Below, one piece after another: positions 36,701-42,950 of a stretch of DNA of 42,950 nt (position 1 is the stretch's first letter; each line of letters opens with the position of its first letter). Under the pieces are notes generated by a model. That model saw only the letters and a list, made by a program, of their open reading frames with translations. It made no database searches and was not told where the DNA came from. The translations under genes were made by a program, and so were the position numbers. Origin of the DNA: Thermoplasmatota archaeon (GTDB lineage: Archaea; Thermoplasmatota; Penumbrarchaeia; JASLWR01); assembly GCA_030740765.1 (NCBI GenBank), contig JASLWR010000001.1:1-42950 (forward strand), in the 5' to 3' direction.

Positions 36701-39700
36701 GAAACTTATTCCCTTTTGGAAAGCTCTTTTGGCCGTTTCTATGCCGGTACATCTGACAACGGGGGAGTTTTCGAAGTACCCACCAACGTTACCGCTTCCA
36801 CACCTCAGGGATTTTCGGGGGATCAATGGATCCACCTGGCTTTCGTGGTGGATGAGCTGAATACTACTATTTATATCGACGGTTTTGAGAGGGGGTCCGT
36901 ACCCGGAACGTTCAACTCCGATCTCTCGGATTTTCGAATCGGTGGCGACAAGTACTCCCAGGAAAGCGATGGGGGCCATCCCACGGGCATGAGAAACAGT
37001 TCTTTTCGCGGTATAGTGGACGAAATGGTCATCTACGACCGGGCATTGAAACCGAAGGAGATAGCGGTTCGCGCAAGTGCTTTCCGCAATCATTCAACCT
37101 TCCGTTCAGCGAACATTTCCATACCTGAAAACAACACCTGGGACGTTTTCCACGCAAGTGCCGTTACACCCAACGGTACCGAGCTGAACCTGTCCCTGCA
37201 TGACGCTGGCACAGGGAAGGTAATAGCTTGGGATAACGGGACTGACGGCGAGTTCTCTTTAGACCTTACACAAATAAACGTGTCGGATCATTCCATGGTC
37301 TACATCAAGGGATACATGCATTCCAACCGGACTAAGAGCCCCCTTTTGAATAACTGGGCGCTGAACTGGACTCCCATGAGGCCCCCGAGATTGATACTTG
37401 ATATCCCCGATATCGCCACTCCCGAAGAGAATCTTACCGTACACCTGGTAGATCTAAGTCCCTATTTCAGCGACCCTTATTCCAGTATACGAGACCCGGT
37501 TTATACCGTAATGGGATTTGACGATTCCAATATTAGCGTCGAGGTGGAAGGACACTGGCTCAACGTTATTTCGCTTTTGGTGAACTGGACCGGTAGTGCA
37601 AGGTTCATGGTGAATTGCACCAACTTCTACGGTCTTTCCACCAATAGCAATATTTTCAACATCACCGTCTTCGAACTGAACGACCTTCCCGTTTGGTACA
37701 AATCACCCCCGGCCATAATCATGGAAGAAGACATTGAAATGACCACCTACTACTCGCTGGAATCATATGTCAGGGATGATGAGAAAGACATTGTAGATTT
37801 TACTGTAACGTGTAACGACGGAAATATATCCGCATCCTTGGATGATGAAAATCACATCACGGTAATACCAAAAAAAGATTTCTTTGGATCTGCCACTATA
37901 AACGCCACCGTGTTCGAAGCCGGAAATCGATCAAACCTTTCCAGTATAACTATATCCGTCACTGTGACCCCGGTGAACGACCCGCCGGTTGTGACTCTTC
38001 TGAGTCCTGCGAACAACAGCATTATGTTTTCCACGGACATTAGTCTTTCCTGGGATTTTTTTGATATAGATGACGACCCCGAAAACTCAAGTTTCGAGGT
38101 GTACATGTCCAAAAGCGATCCCCCGGGTTTCTACATGGGGGGAGTGGGATCCCCAGCTCTTAGCGTCAGGGACCTTGAGGATGGATCCACGTATCATTGG
38201 TACGTTGTGGGAAACGACGGCAAGAATTCAGCCGAGACCCCTAACGGCACCTGGAGATTCACCGTAAATACCTCCGCGATCCCCCAAGTAAGGCTTATCT
38301 CACCGGAAAACTCCGCTGTCGTGAATACCTCTTGGGTAAATCTATCCTGGAGAATTATCAATCCACTTCCGTTTTTGACATACCACATCTATTTCGGCCA
38401 TGAAAAGCATACTCTCGAAGAACTTGAGAATACCACCCGAACTTGGTATCTTCTTGAAGATCTTGAAGACATGTCCGTTTACTGGTGGAAGGTCGTTCCC
38501 CGTACCGCCGAGGTCCAGGGAATCTGTGCATCCGGGGTCTGGAACTTCACCCTGGACAGCTCCTATGAGATCCTCTACAACCTGGACATTCATTTCGAGA
38601 CAGACGAGGTCAAAATAATTAGAGGACGAAATTCCACAATCAACCTCACTCTGGTGAATCTTGGCAATACAGCCGTGGAGGTTAAGCTCAGCGTCACCGG
38701 TCTGCTGGCGAAGCATGTGGTTTTCAACCGGAGCGTCATCGTTCCCAGAGGAGAGGAGATCGGATTGGAGATCACCGTTTTCAACACCTCTGGGCTCGAT
38801 ATCGGCGAATATTCTCTTAATCTAACGGCGGCCTTTGTGGGAGGCAAGCGCGAAGTGACGATAAATATCCGGGTGACGGATGAGATTGTGGGACCAGGTA
38901 ATGATGACGATGATGATACGGACGGTCAGGATGCTGCCACGGGTCTGAATATTGAATGGTGGTGGATCGCCAGTGGCATCTGCTTTCTTATTGTACTGGT
39001 TCTATTTCTTTTATATAGGAGGAAATATCGCAAAAAAACGGTTACGGGGAAAGAGGGCGATACGGTGAATTTGGGTGATGAAGACCGGGACGACCAGGGG
39101 GAATTGGAAGTTCTGGAACCGGAAATCGAATATATTCCCCCCACTGGCACCGATGATGACGTAACGGAAGAAGCGTCGGAGAGTGAAGCGGGATCTACCG
39201 GGGTACATTACGGTTACACGAGAAAATCGAAATCCGGGGGACCTGTAGTGGTGTCTCCCGATCATTACGTGAGAAAAGAGGGAGTCGGCCGTATTACGGG
39301 CAAGACACCTTCGAAGGCGGATACGAAGCTTGTAAAGAGGGTGATGAGTGGTGGGGGCGAGCAAGTTGAAAAGGGGATATCTATCGAGACCGATGACAGG
39401 GGAAAGAAACCCCGGCTGGCGCCTGCAGAGAGATCCGTTTCCTGCAACATCTGTTTCGGTATAGTAAAGACCGGGCTTCCATTGGTGACCTGTCCATGCG
39501 GGAAAAAATATCATCATGCATGTTTCGAGAGGGTGGAAGAATGCCCGAACTGCGGGGTTGATATCTCGGAGATTGAAATCGATGAGGAGAAATTTTCATC
39601 GAAAGATAGTTCCGAAGGGATACTGGAATCGGATTCCGACCCTGCGGAAGATGAATTTGAGGAAGTTCTCATTGTGGAAACGTTCCCGAGAGATGGGGAA

Positions 39701-39817
39701 AGTGAGAAGACATTTGAAGGAGATGACAGTACTGCCGAAGAAATAATCCAGAAGGAGAAAACGGCGGGAACGAAAACGGCAGAGGCGGCAGGTGATGATT
39801 TTCATATCGAACTTTGA
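33782..39817 (+). CDS. Giant surface protein with DUF2341, split LamG, propeller and RING-like tail
   Basis: A 2011-residue type I membrane protein. In order: signal peptide (~15-40); DUF2341 domain (~124-225, WWDFNWNYRRDISV start); beta-rich region; first LamG half (~585-690); six to seven Asp-box propeller blades (~697-1000; SMDGGVTW, SRDGGASW, SRDDGDTW, SENGGGSW, STDQGRTW); second LamG half (~1007-1100, IVDEMVIYDRALKPKEI); cadherin/Ig-like modules; two FN3-like domains (~1403-1590); a CARDB-like domain (~1600-1700); a transmembrane helix (~1725-1748) and a cytoplasmic tail of ~260 residues with a RING-like zinc motif (C1888, C1891, C1904, C1906, H1911/H1912, C1914, C1921, C1924). It probably binds polysaccharide or cell-surface ligands outside and a partner inside. 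The role is inferred. Confidence 0.88.
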   Translation: MFFSKRRQPLHGRVNGKLSISLLAVIILSLQPGLVLVEAIGESGTRTEAVESIEETDIILPKLSSLKNDMPSETLSAFSPKPRGSSIIVENDAMGGSWLDDFNDDTGLARYDEFQVRGGRIEMDWWDFNWNYRRDISVQDQSGGNLADYPVEIRLNLSNFDYTKTNGNGSDIRFVDGDEINCKYWVEKWNASGESRIMVNIPNIPGSGESMVRMYYGNPMAQSESNGSAVFSLFEDCTENKLSGKLISYTFGSATNTLVPDHGGSLKSTRDLEIGLDGYAIMSRDKYYPGTSISYDQLAVKNPAGNFDAMDARILLVAPNYDPRAPADESIYMSYSINFLTKVLQAAENKGAGNSLFENNSVVRDWNAFRNFRINVLDDTNVELYYKNEIQSALSLNNSLRNGFYVIYGYYNASNTGLGNGHAYEFYLDNFIISNYVSPQPMVRLGDAESANLTASLESVEIELPISCNWSYLGLVKSEPQGTYLNISILDASANTTIPGFENISARGADLSNISHLNIPSIRLRAWLTADGDLKPTLEAWGLEWRAENAWRDSFITSTRLIDDKNLSAEGNLSLAQNTALPGSNVTAYWHFDEWIGKIATDASGNGNHGEISGPITYDGFFGGGLKFNGSNSVVNVGDLGMFDRLTVEMRVKPDFPANDDTQMLYRLFTGNGTSAMYNTVNDSFIISHRMNDSSWITTGDLAGAGSVPTLLESSDGTIYAGTTPNGDVFKSMDGGVTWTNTGNLAGATNVSSLIQVSGGAIIAGTLPNGKIFKTNPGALNWVDLGTVGTQSPNSVNCLMESSRGWLYAGTEGVPGEVYRSRDGGASWEATGPFPGGTLAVNSLLESSDGSIFAGTDYLGSIFRSRDDGDTWQATVYEEEPLIIQTLLETSNGVILAGGELPYKGSGARVYRSENGGGSWNMATLDIPDHAVHSLIETYDGTIYAGTGDLASCIVRSTDQGRTWSLCVSLGSGETYSLLESSFGRFYAGTSDNGGVFEVPTNVTASTPQGFSGDQWIHLAFVVDELNTTIYIDGFERGSVPGTFNSDLSDFRIGGDKYSQESDGGHPTGMRNSSFRGIVDEMVIYDRALKPKEIAVRASAFRNHSTFRSANISIPENNTWDVFHASAVTPNGTELNLSLHDAGTGKVIAWDNGTDGEFSLDLTQINVSDHSMVYIKGYMHSNRTKSPLLNNWALNWTPMRPPRLILDIPDIATPEENLTVHLVDLSPYFSDPYSSIRDPVYTVMGFDDSNISVEVEGHWLNVISLLVNWTGSARFMVNCTNFYGLSTNSNIFNITVFELNDLPVWYKSPPAIIMEEDIEMTTYYSLESYVRDDEKDIVDFTVTCNDGNISASLDDENHITVIPKKDFFGSATINATVFEAGNRSNLSSITISVTVTPVNDPPVVTLLSPANNSIMFSTDISLSWDFFDIDDDPENSSFEVYMSKSDPPGFYMGGVGSPALSVRDLEDGSTYHWYVVGNDGKNSAETPNGTWRFTVNTSAIPQVRLISPENSAVVNTSWVNLSWRIINPLPFLTYHIYFGHEKHTLEELENTTRTWYLLEDLEDMSVYWWKVVPRTAEVQGICASGVWNFTLDSSYEILYNLDIHFETDEVKIIRGRNSTINLTLVNLGNTAVEVKLSVTGLLAKHVVFNRSVIVPRGEEIGLEITVFNTSGLDIGEYSLNLTAAFVGGKREVTINIRVTDEIVGPGNDDDDDTDGQDAATGLNIEWWWIASGICFLIVLVLFLLYRRKYRKKTVTGKEGDTVNLGDEDRDDQGELEVLEPEIEYIPPTGTDDDVTEEASESEAGSTGVHYGYTRKSKSGGPVVVSPDHYVRKEGVGRITGKTPSKADTKLVKRVMSGGGEQVEKGISIETDDRGKKPRLAPAERSVSCNICFGIVKTGLPLVTCPCGKKYHHACFERVEECPNCGVDISEIEIDEEKFSSKDSSEGILESDSDPAEDEFEEVLIVETFPRDGESEKTFEGDDSTAEEIIQKEKTAGTKTAEAAGDDFHIEL

Positions 39818-39843
39818 AGATCCATGAAGTATCATTGATTCCG

Positions 39844-39856
39844 TCTAGCTTCGCAC
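39844..39856. repeat. 13-base direct repeat, left copy
   Basis: TCTAGCTTCGCAC, identical to 40559-40571 in the same orientation. The copies bracket the hairpin island. Confidence 0.5.
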
Positions 39857-39972
39857 CTAGTAGTATCCTGAAATACCTTCACCCCCTCGATTCCTGTTAA
39901 CTCATCATCGTTAGGAAATGTACCCTAACTGGGATTCTACCATTATCATTAGATAAGTTCTCTTTATTATAT

Positions 39973-40061
39973 GGACCTGCTCCCGTTTCACTTCGGGGCA
40001 TCAAAGATACCCCTGAGCCCTCGGCTATGAGCCTACGGGCGAGCGTAAGGAACGCAGGTCC
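39973..40061. ncRNA. Candidate structured RNA or element, multibranched fold
   Basis: Closing stem GGACCTGC (39973-39980) / GCAGGTCC (40054-40061), 8 perfect pairs. Inside are GGGG-c-ATC-aaa-GAT-a-CCCC (39995-40013), CCC-tc-GGCT-atg-AGCC-tac-GGG (40018-40039) and GCGT...ACGC (40043-40055, competing with the closing stem). The strand is unknown. It lacks tRNA T-loop and anticodon features. Confidence 0.35.
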
Positions 40062-40092
40062 GGCACCAAAAAAAGAATTTGAATAATGGACA

Positions 40093-40113
40093 ACCCACAT
40101 TTGAAATGTGGGT
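40093..40113. repeat. Palindrome
   Basis: Arms ACCCACATTT and AAATGTGGGT with a single central base; 10 perfect pairs. Confidence 0.6.
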
Positions 40114-40118
40114 ATCAT

Positions 40119-40139
40119 CCTCGGAAACATCCGAAGAGG
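40119..40139. repeat. Imperfect hairpin
   Basis: CCT-CGGA-aaca-TCCG-aag-AGG: two stacked stems with a 3-base bulge, between two perfect palindromes. Confidence 0.45.
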
Positions 40140-40146
40140 TATTCAT

Positions 40147-40165
40147 CCCCCGTTTAAAACGGGGG
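40147..40165. repeat. Palindrome followed by repeat B core
   Basis: Arms CCCCCGTTT and AAACGGGGG around one base, running directly into GGGGGTCTTCTG (40161-40172), the core of repeat B. Such GC-rich subterminal palindromes are typical of IS200/IS605-type ends, but no transposase gene is present. Confidence 0.55.
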
Positions 40166-40191
40166 TCTTCTGCTGTTTCCTACGGATAAAA

Positions 40192-40228
40192 GGGGCCGGA
40201 CGGCCCAAGGTCGGCGTTGGCGACCCTA
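40192..40228. repeat. Double-hairpin element C, copy 1
   Basis: GGGGCC-ggac-GGCCC followed by GGTCG-gcgttgg-CGACC and CCTATA. Related to 40415-40454. Confidence 0.5.
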
Positions 40229-40414
40229 TAACTGTCGTGAAGAAGTATTAATTGCCATTTATAAATTTACACAACAGTTCCCATTTCGAGGCGGGATATT
40301 TGTAGAATTTATAAATCCGTGGTTCACATGTAGCTAATGAGCAAAATGAGGAAATTTATCACATTTGACCATGGAAAATGAGAGCACATTTTCGTAGCTA
40401 GTAGATATTCATTC

Positions 40415-40454
40415 GGGGCCAACCAGCCCCGAGGTTGGCTTTCGCCGACCCTTT
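40415..40454. repeat. Double-hairpin element C, copy 2
   Basis: GGGGC-caacca-GCCCC followed by GGTTGGC-tttc-GCCGACC. Compared with copy 1 the loops and some stem bases differ but both stems remain paired. Confidence 0.5.
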
Positions 40455-40480
40455 ATATTGATATTATTTTAACGCTCTAA

Positions 40481-40514
40481 CGAGGCCGTGCGTTTCTTAC
40501 GTCGCACGCCCTCG
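40481..40514. repeat. Hairpin related to part of the 39973-40061 element
   Basis: CGAGG (40481-40485) / CCTCG (40510-40514) and GTGCG (40488-40492) / CGCAC (40503-40507). Its minus strand reads GCGACGTAAGAAACGCACGG, similar to plus-strand GCGAGCGTAAGGAACGCAGG at 40039-40058, so the motif occurs in inverse orientation. Confidence 0.4.
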
Positions 40515-40558
40515 GGGAAGTACATCTGGAGGGAGGGAAAGTAATCCGGGATAACACA

Positions 40559-40571
40559 TCTAGCTTCGCAC
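40559..40571. repeat. 13-base direct repeat, right copy
   Basis: TCTAGCTTCGCAC, identical to 39844-39856. Confidence 0.5.
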
Positions 40572-40706
40572 TTATTACAATATGATGATATTGAAGATTG
40601 GGCAATAATTATATACAGTGATACAGGTAAGGGTATTTCCAGTCCTTGTATTCCCATGACGGAGTGGATATTCTACTCCTTGAAAAGCACCGGGGGAATA
40701 AATAAA

Positions 40707-42950
40707 ATGAAAACGATATCTTTTTTCAGCAAGGCCAATAAGCCATCCGCAGTAAGGGTGCTTATGGCTGCAATCACCGTCGTATTGCTGATAGCAAACA
40801 TTTTCCCCGTTGTGCCGGCCTCCACCGAAGGCACGAGAAGCGATGGGACCGGGAGGGACATCAACACGTTCTACTTGCGTGGTTCGAGTCAGTTATCTCG
40901 TGAAAGTCCAACCAGCAGCACCCCACAGAGAATATCCATCTCACGGGCAACGCCTGGCAACCAGTGGTCCCAGGTGGGTGTTTGGAGTTACAGCGTACCT
41001 GAATACCGGGCAGAGGTGAAGGGGGAGCTGTCCGTCAGCTATACCCTTTTAAACACCAGGATCGCACCTGTGACCACCATGAAGCTGAATTTCACCCTCA
41101 AGGGATCTGGGAACCAGATAGAGAACAACACAATCTCTTTGAGGGGCCTTTCCGGTCTCCGAACCCGGACCGGTACTGCGACCTTTGACATACCCACTAC
41201 CTATATCATGCAGAACTCCGCACTCGAGCTGGAGATAAGCGCCCAGATATTCAGTAATAATATGGAATTTCTTTATGATTCAATTCTCTACGACTCGGCG
41301 CTCGAGATCGACTATTCCGATGCAAACTACCCCCCTGTGGCGAATGCAGGTAGCAACATAAACATAAGGGAAAGGGAGGTAGCCGATCTGGTCGGGACAG
41401 GTACGGACACTGACGGTTATATTACCCAATACGAATGGGATTTCGAGAGTGACGGAAACTACGACTGGGCCTCCGCATTAGGAGGGCGCACTAGCCATCG
41501 TTATATCGAACCGGGTGTTTTCACAGCGTCCCTGAGAGTGACGGACGACGATGGAGCAGTCACAATCGATAGCTGCACTGTTACTGTGGCGGAAAACAAT
41601 CCTCCCACCGTTACCATCACCAACCCCACCGACGGCCAGGAAGTGAATTCCACAGTTGCCATATCGGGTACGGCAGCCGATGAGGACGATGGCGATAGGA
41701 TAGACAGTGTATGGGTCAGTTTCGACGGTGGGTTGTGGCATAGGGCGGTTGGGACGGATAACTGGCTGCTGAACTGGGATACCACCCTTGAAACAAATAG
41801 CGTTCACTTGATATCCGTCAAGTCCAACGATTCACTCCACGAATCGGCGGTCCGATCCCTGTCTGTGACAGTGAACAACGTCGGCATCAACCCCAAACCT
41901 ACCTGCAGTATCAATTCCATACTACCCAACCCCGCCTTCAAGCTGGATAATATCGAGTTCAAGGGCCTGGGGAACGACGACGGGACCATAGTGGAATGGA
42001 GCTGGTCTTCTTCCATAGGCGGTCCGTTGTCCAACAATCAGAACTTCACAATGAATTCTCTCATACCCGGCAATCACACCATATACCTCAAAGTGAAGGA
42101 TAACAACGGTTCCTGGTCCAATTCGGATTCAAGGTTATTGATGATCAAAGAATTCTCCAGACCGAAGCAGATAAGTTCCCATGTATCCGCGGATGTGGAA
42201 TCCAGCACCATATTCGACGATTACGGTGTCTTCTGGTGCTCCTGGTCCAGCTCGAGAGATGGGAACTGGAACATTTTCCTCAAGAGTTCGGTGGACGGGA
42301 TCGACTGGAGCGCACCCATCCGTGTAAGCGATGAGCCTTCCACCCAAAGAGAGCCTTCGCTACTTCAACTTGACAATATGAGTTATGCGATGGCATACAG
42401 CTCCGACGCATCGGGAAACTTCGACATTTACGTGAGATACTCCCAATGGGGAGGATATTGGTCGACCCCGGTCCGGATGACCAACAGCCCCTACGACGAG
42501 ACACAGCCCTGTATCTACCAGCGCGGAGACGGGAAGATATTTTTAGCTTATTCAATTGATGACCCCGCACCCATGGGAACGTCCATAAAGATATCACACG
42601 GAAATTCCCTGTTGTCTCTGTCTCAGCCCGTAACTGCCACCACCGGCTTATCCTATAATAGGCAGCCCTCACTGGTGGAAGGTACAAATGAAAATATTTC
42701 CGTGTTGTTCTCAAGCGACAGGACGGGGAATTTCGAAATATGGCAAACCGTGTTCCTGGGCCTGGCGAACTTTTCCACAGCCAGTCGGATTACCTATACG
42801 GTGAAAAATAATTACTTCCCATCAATAATGCAAGACAGCACCTACATGTACCGCCTGGTTTACTCCGACGATACGGACACCCTCTATCTCTCCGATACTG
42901 TCGATCTTATCCATTACTCGGAGCCCTCGGTGGTTCCGACGGATTTCCAG
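40707..42950 (+). CDS. Large secreted/surface protein with PKD and BNR-like repeats, partial
   Basis: An open frame of 748 codons from ATG 40707 to the window end, without a stop, so the C terminus lies outside. GGGGGA about 10 bases upstream is the ribosome binding site. Residues ~15-40 form a signal peptide (RVLMAAITVVLLIANIFPVVPA). A beta-rich domain follows, then a PKD domain (~208-295, PPVANAGSNINI to TVTVAENNPP), two Ig-like/PKD-like modules (~295-480), and repeats with SSRDGNWNIFLKSSVDGIDW, SDASGNFDIYV and SSDRTGNFEIW cores typical of TolB/BNR-like propellers. It resembles the preceding giant gene in style and is probably a cell-surface protein anchored by a missing C-terminal helix. 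Confidence 0.85.
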   Translation, partial: MKTISFFSKANKPSAVRVLMAAITVVLLIANIFPVVPASTEGTRSDGTGRDINTFYLRGSSQLSRESPTSSTPQRISISRATPGNQWSQVGVWSYSVPEYRAEVKGELSVSYTLLNTRIAPVTTMKLNFTLKGSGNQIENNTISLRGLSGLRTRTGTATFDIPTTYIMQNSALELEISAQIFSNNMEFLYDSILYDSALEIDYSDANYPPVANAGSNINIREREVADLVGTGTDTDGYITQYEWDFESDGNYDWASALGGRTSHRYIEPGVFTASLRVTDDDGAVTIDSCTVTVAENNPPTVTITNPTDGQEVNSTVAISGTAADEDDGDRIDSVWVSFDGGLWHRAVGTDNWLLNWDTTLETNSVHLISVKSNDSLHESAVRSLSVTVNNVGINPKPTCSINSILPNPAFKLDNIEFKGLGNDDGTIVEWSWSSSIGGPLSNNQNFTMNSLIPGNHTIYLKVKDNNGSWSNSDSRLLMIKEFSRPKQISSHVSADVESSTIFDDYGVFWCSWSSSRDGNWNIFLKSSVDGIDWSAPIRVSDEPSTQREPSLLQLDNMSYAMAYSSDASGNFDIYVRYSQWGGYWSTPVRMTNSPYDETQPCIYQRGDGKIFLAYSIDDPAPMGTSIKISHGNSLLSLSQPVTATTGLSYNRQPSLVEGTNENISVLFSSDRTGNFEIWQTVFLGLANFSTASRITYTVKNNYFPSIMQDSTYMYRLVYSDDTDTLYLSDTVDLIHYSEPSVVPTDFQ

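Larger units (their letters stand above)
39818..40706. other. Hairpin-rich intergenic island between two surface-protein genes
   Basis: An 889-base gene-free stretch with at least eight hairpins, a pair of related double-hairpin elements and a 13-base direct repeat (39844-39856, 40559-40571). Short minus-strand ORFs (39897-40130, 40469-40657) have no start signals and no recognised domain. The final ~80 bases hold the promoter region of the next surface protein. Transposon relic(s), structured RNA or both are possible. Confidence 0.5.

Noticed and set aside
35870-36780. CRISPR or DNA repeat array
   Set aside because: Periodicity comes from protein propeller blades. The DNA repeats are diverged and lie within a coding frame.
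39973-40061. tRNA-like element
   Set aside because: The closing stem is 8 bp but no GG-TTC-type T loop, anticodon arm or D arm of correct size is present.
39897-40130. 77-residue minus-strand ORF in the hairpin island
   Set aside because: It is a by-product of hairpin sequence with no start signal. A decayed TnpB tail was considered but no motif is diagnostic.
40469-40657. 62-residue minus-strand ORF with a CNKCEARC segment
   Set aside because: Only three cysteines in a short run, no ribosome binding site and it overlaps a hairpin and the direct repeat.

Overview
The window reads as a chromosomal segment of an archaeon, most likely an uncultivated Thermoplasmatota-like euryarchaeote (inference). 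Archaeal markers are ribosomal protein S3Ae/eS1, an archaeal-type asparaginyl-tRNA synthetase, type II methionine aminopeptidase, tRNA 2'-phosphotransferase KptA, an HxlR regulator, GGAGGTGATC-type ribosome binding sites and very large membrane-anchored PKD/LamG surface proteins. Several cassettes are of bacterial type: pyrK/pyrD type 1B, dnaK/dnaJ, and above all a CooS/AcsB-type CO dehydrogenase/acetyl-CoA synthase. No rRNA, tRNA or CRISPR array was found.

Layout. 1-5.7 kb: UbiD-family decarboxylase with a PqqD-like partner, then a leftward block (PRC-barrel protein, asnS, map, rps3ae). 6.0-10.4 kb: a tightly overlapping pyrimidine operon pyrC-pyrK-pyrD-pyrF-pyrE. 10.4-17.3 kb: mostly leftward housekeeping genes (small hypothetical, membrane-anchored protein, dnaJ, dnaK, a small ORF coupled to an ArsR-like regulator, kptA, a small hypothetical). 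17.7-24.7 kb: the carbon-fixation operon: a 4x[4Fe-4S] ferredoxin-like protein, a single 1373-residue polypeptide joining a complete bacterial-type CooS to a complete bacterial-type AcsB, then the corrinoid protein subunits acsD and acsC, closed by an intrinsic-type hairpin/T-tract terminator.

24.9-33.6 kb is an AT-richer accessory region: small membrane proteins, a RelE-like toxin-antitoxin pair, a surface protein broken by one in-frame TGA, a membrane alpha/beta hydrolase, a PIN toxin with an RHH/UPF0175 antitoxin, an HxlR regulator, and a 27-residue cysteine-rich micropeptide with a perfect Shine-Dalgarno site divergent from HxlR. It also carries degenerate dispersed repeats, probably transposon relics. 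33.8-42.95 kb holds two giant surface proteins. The first (2011 aa) has a LamG domain split by a sialidase-like propeller and ends in a cytoplasmic RING-like zinc motif. The second runs off the window. Between them lies an 890-bp island of stacked hairpins, repeated structured elements and a 13-bp direct repeat.

The most striking item is the covalent CooS-AcsB fusion. All catalytic ligands of both enzymes are present at the spacing of the separate bacterial proteins, so the CO-producing and CO-consuming halves of the Wood-Ljungdahl carbonyl branch would be made as one chain.
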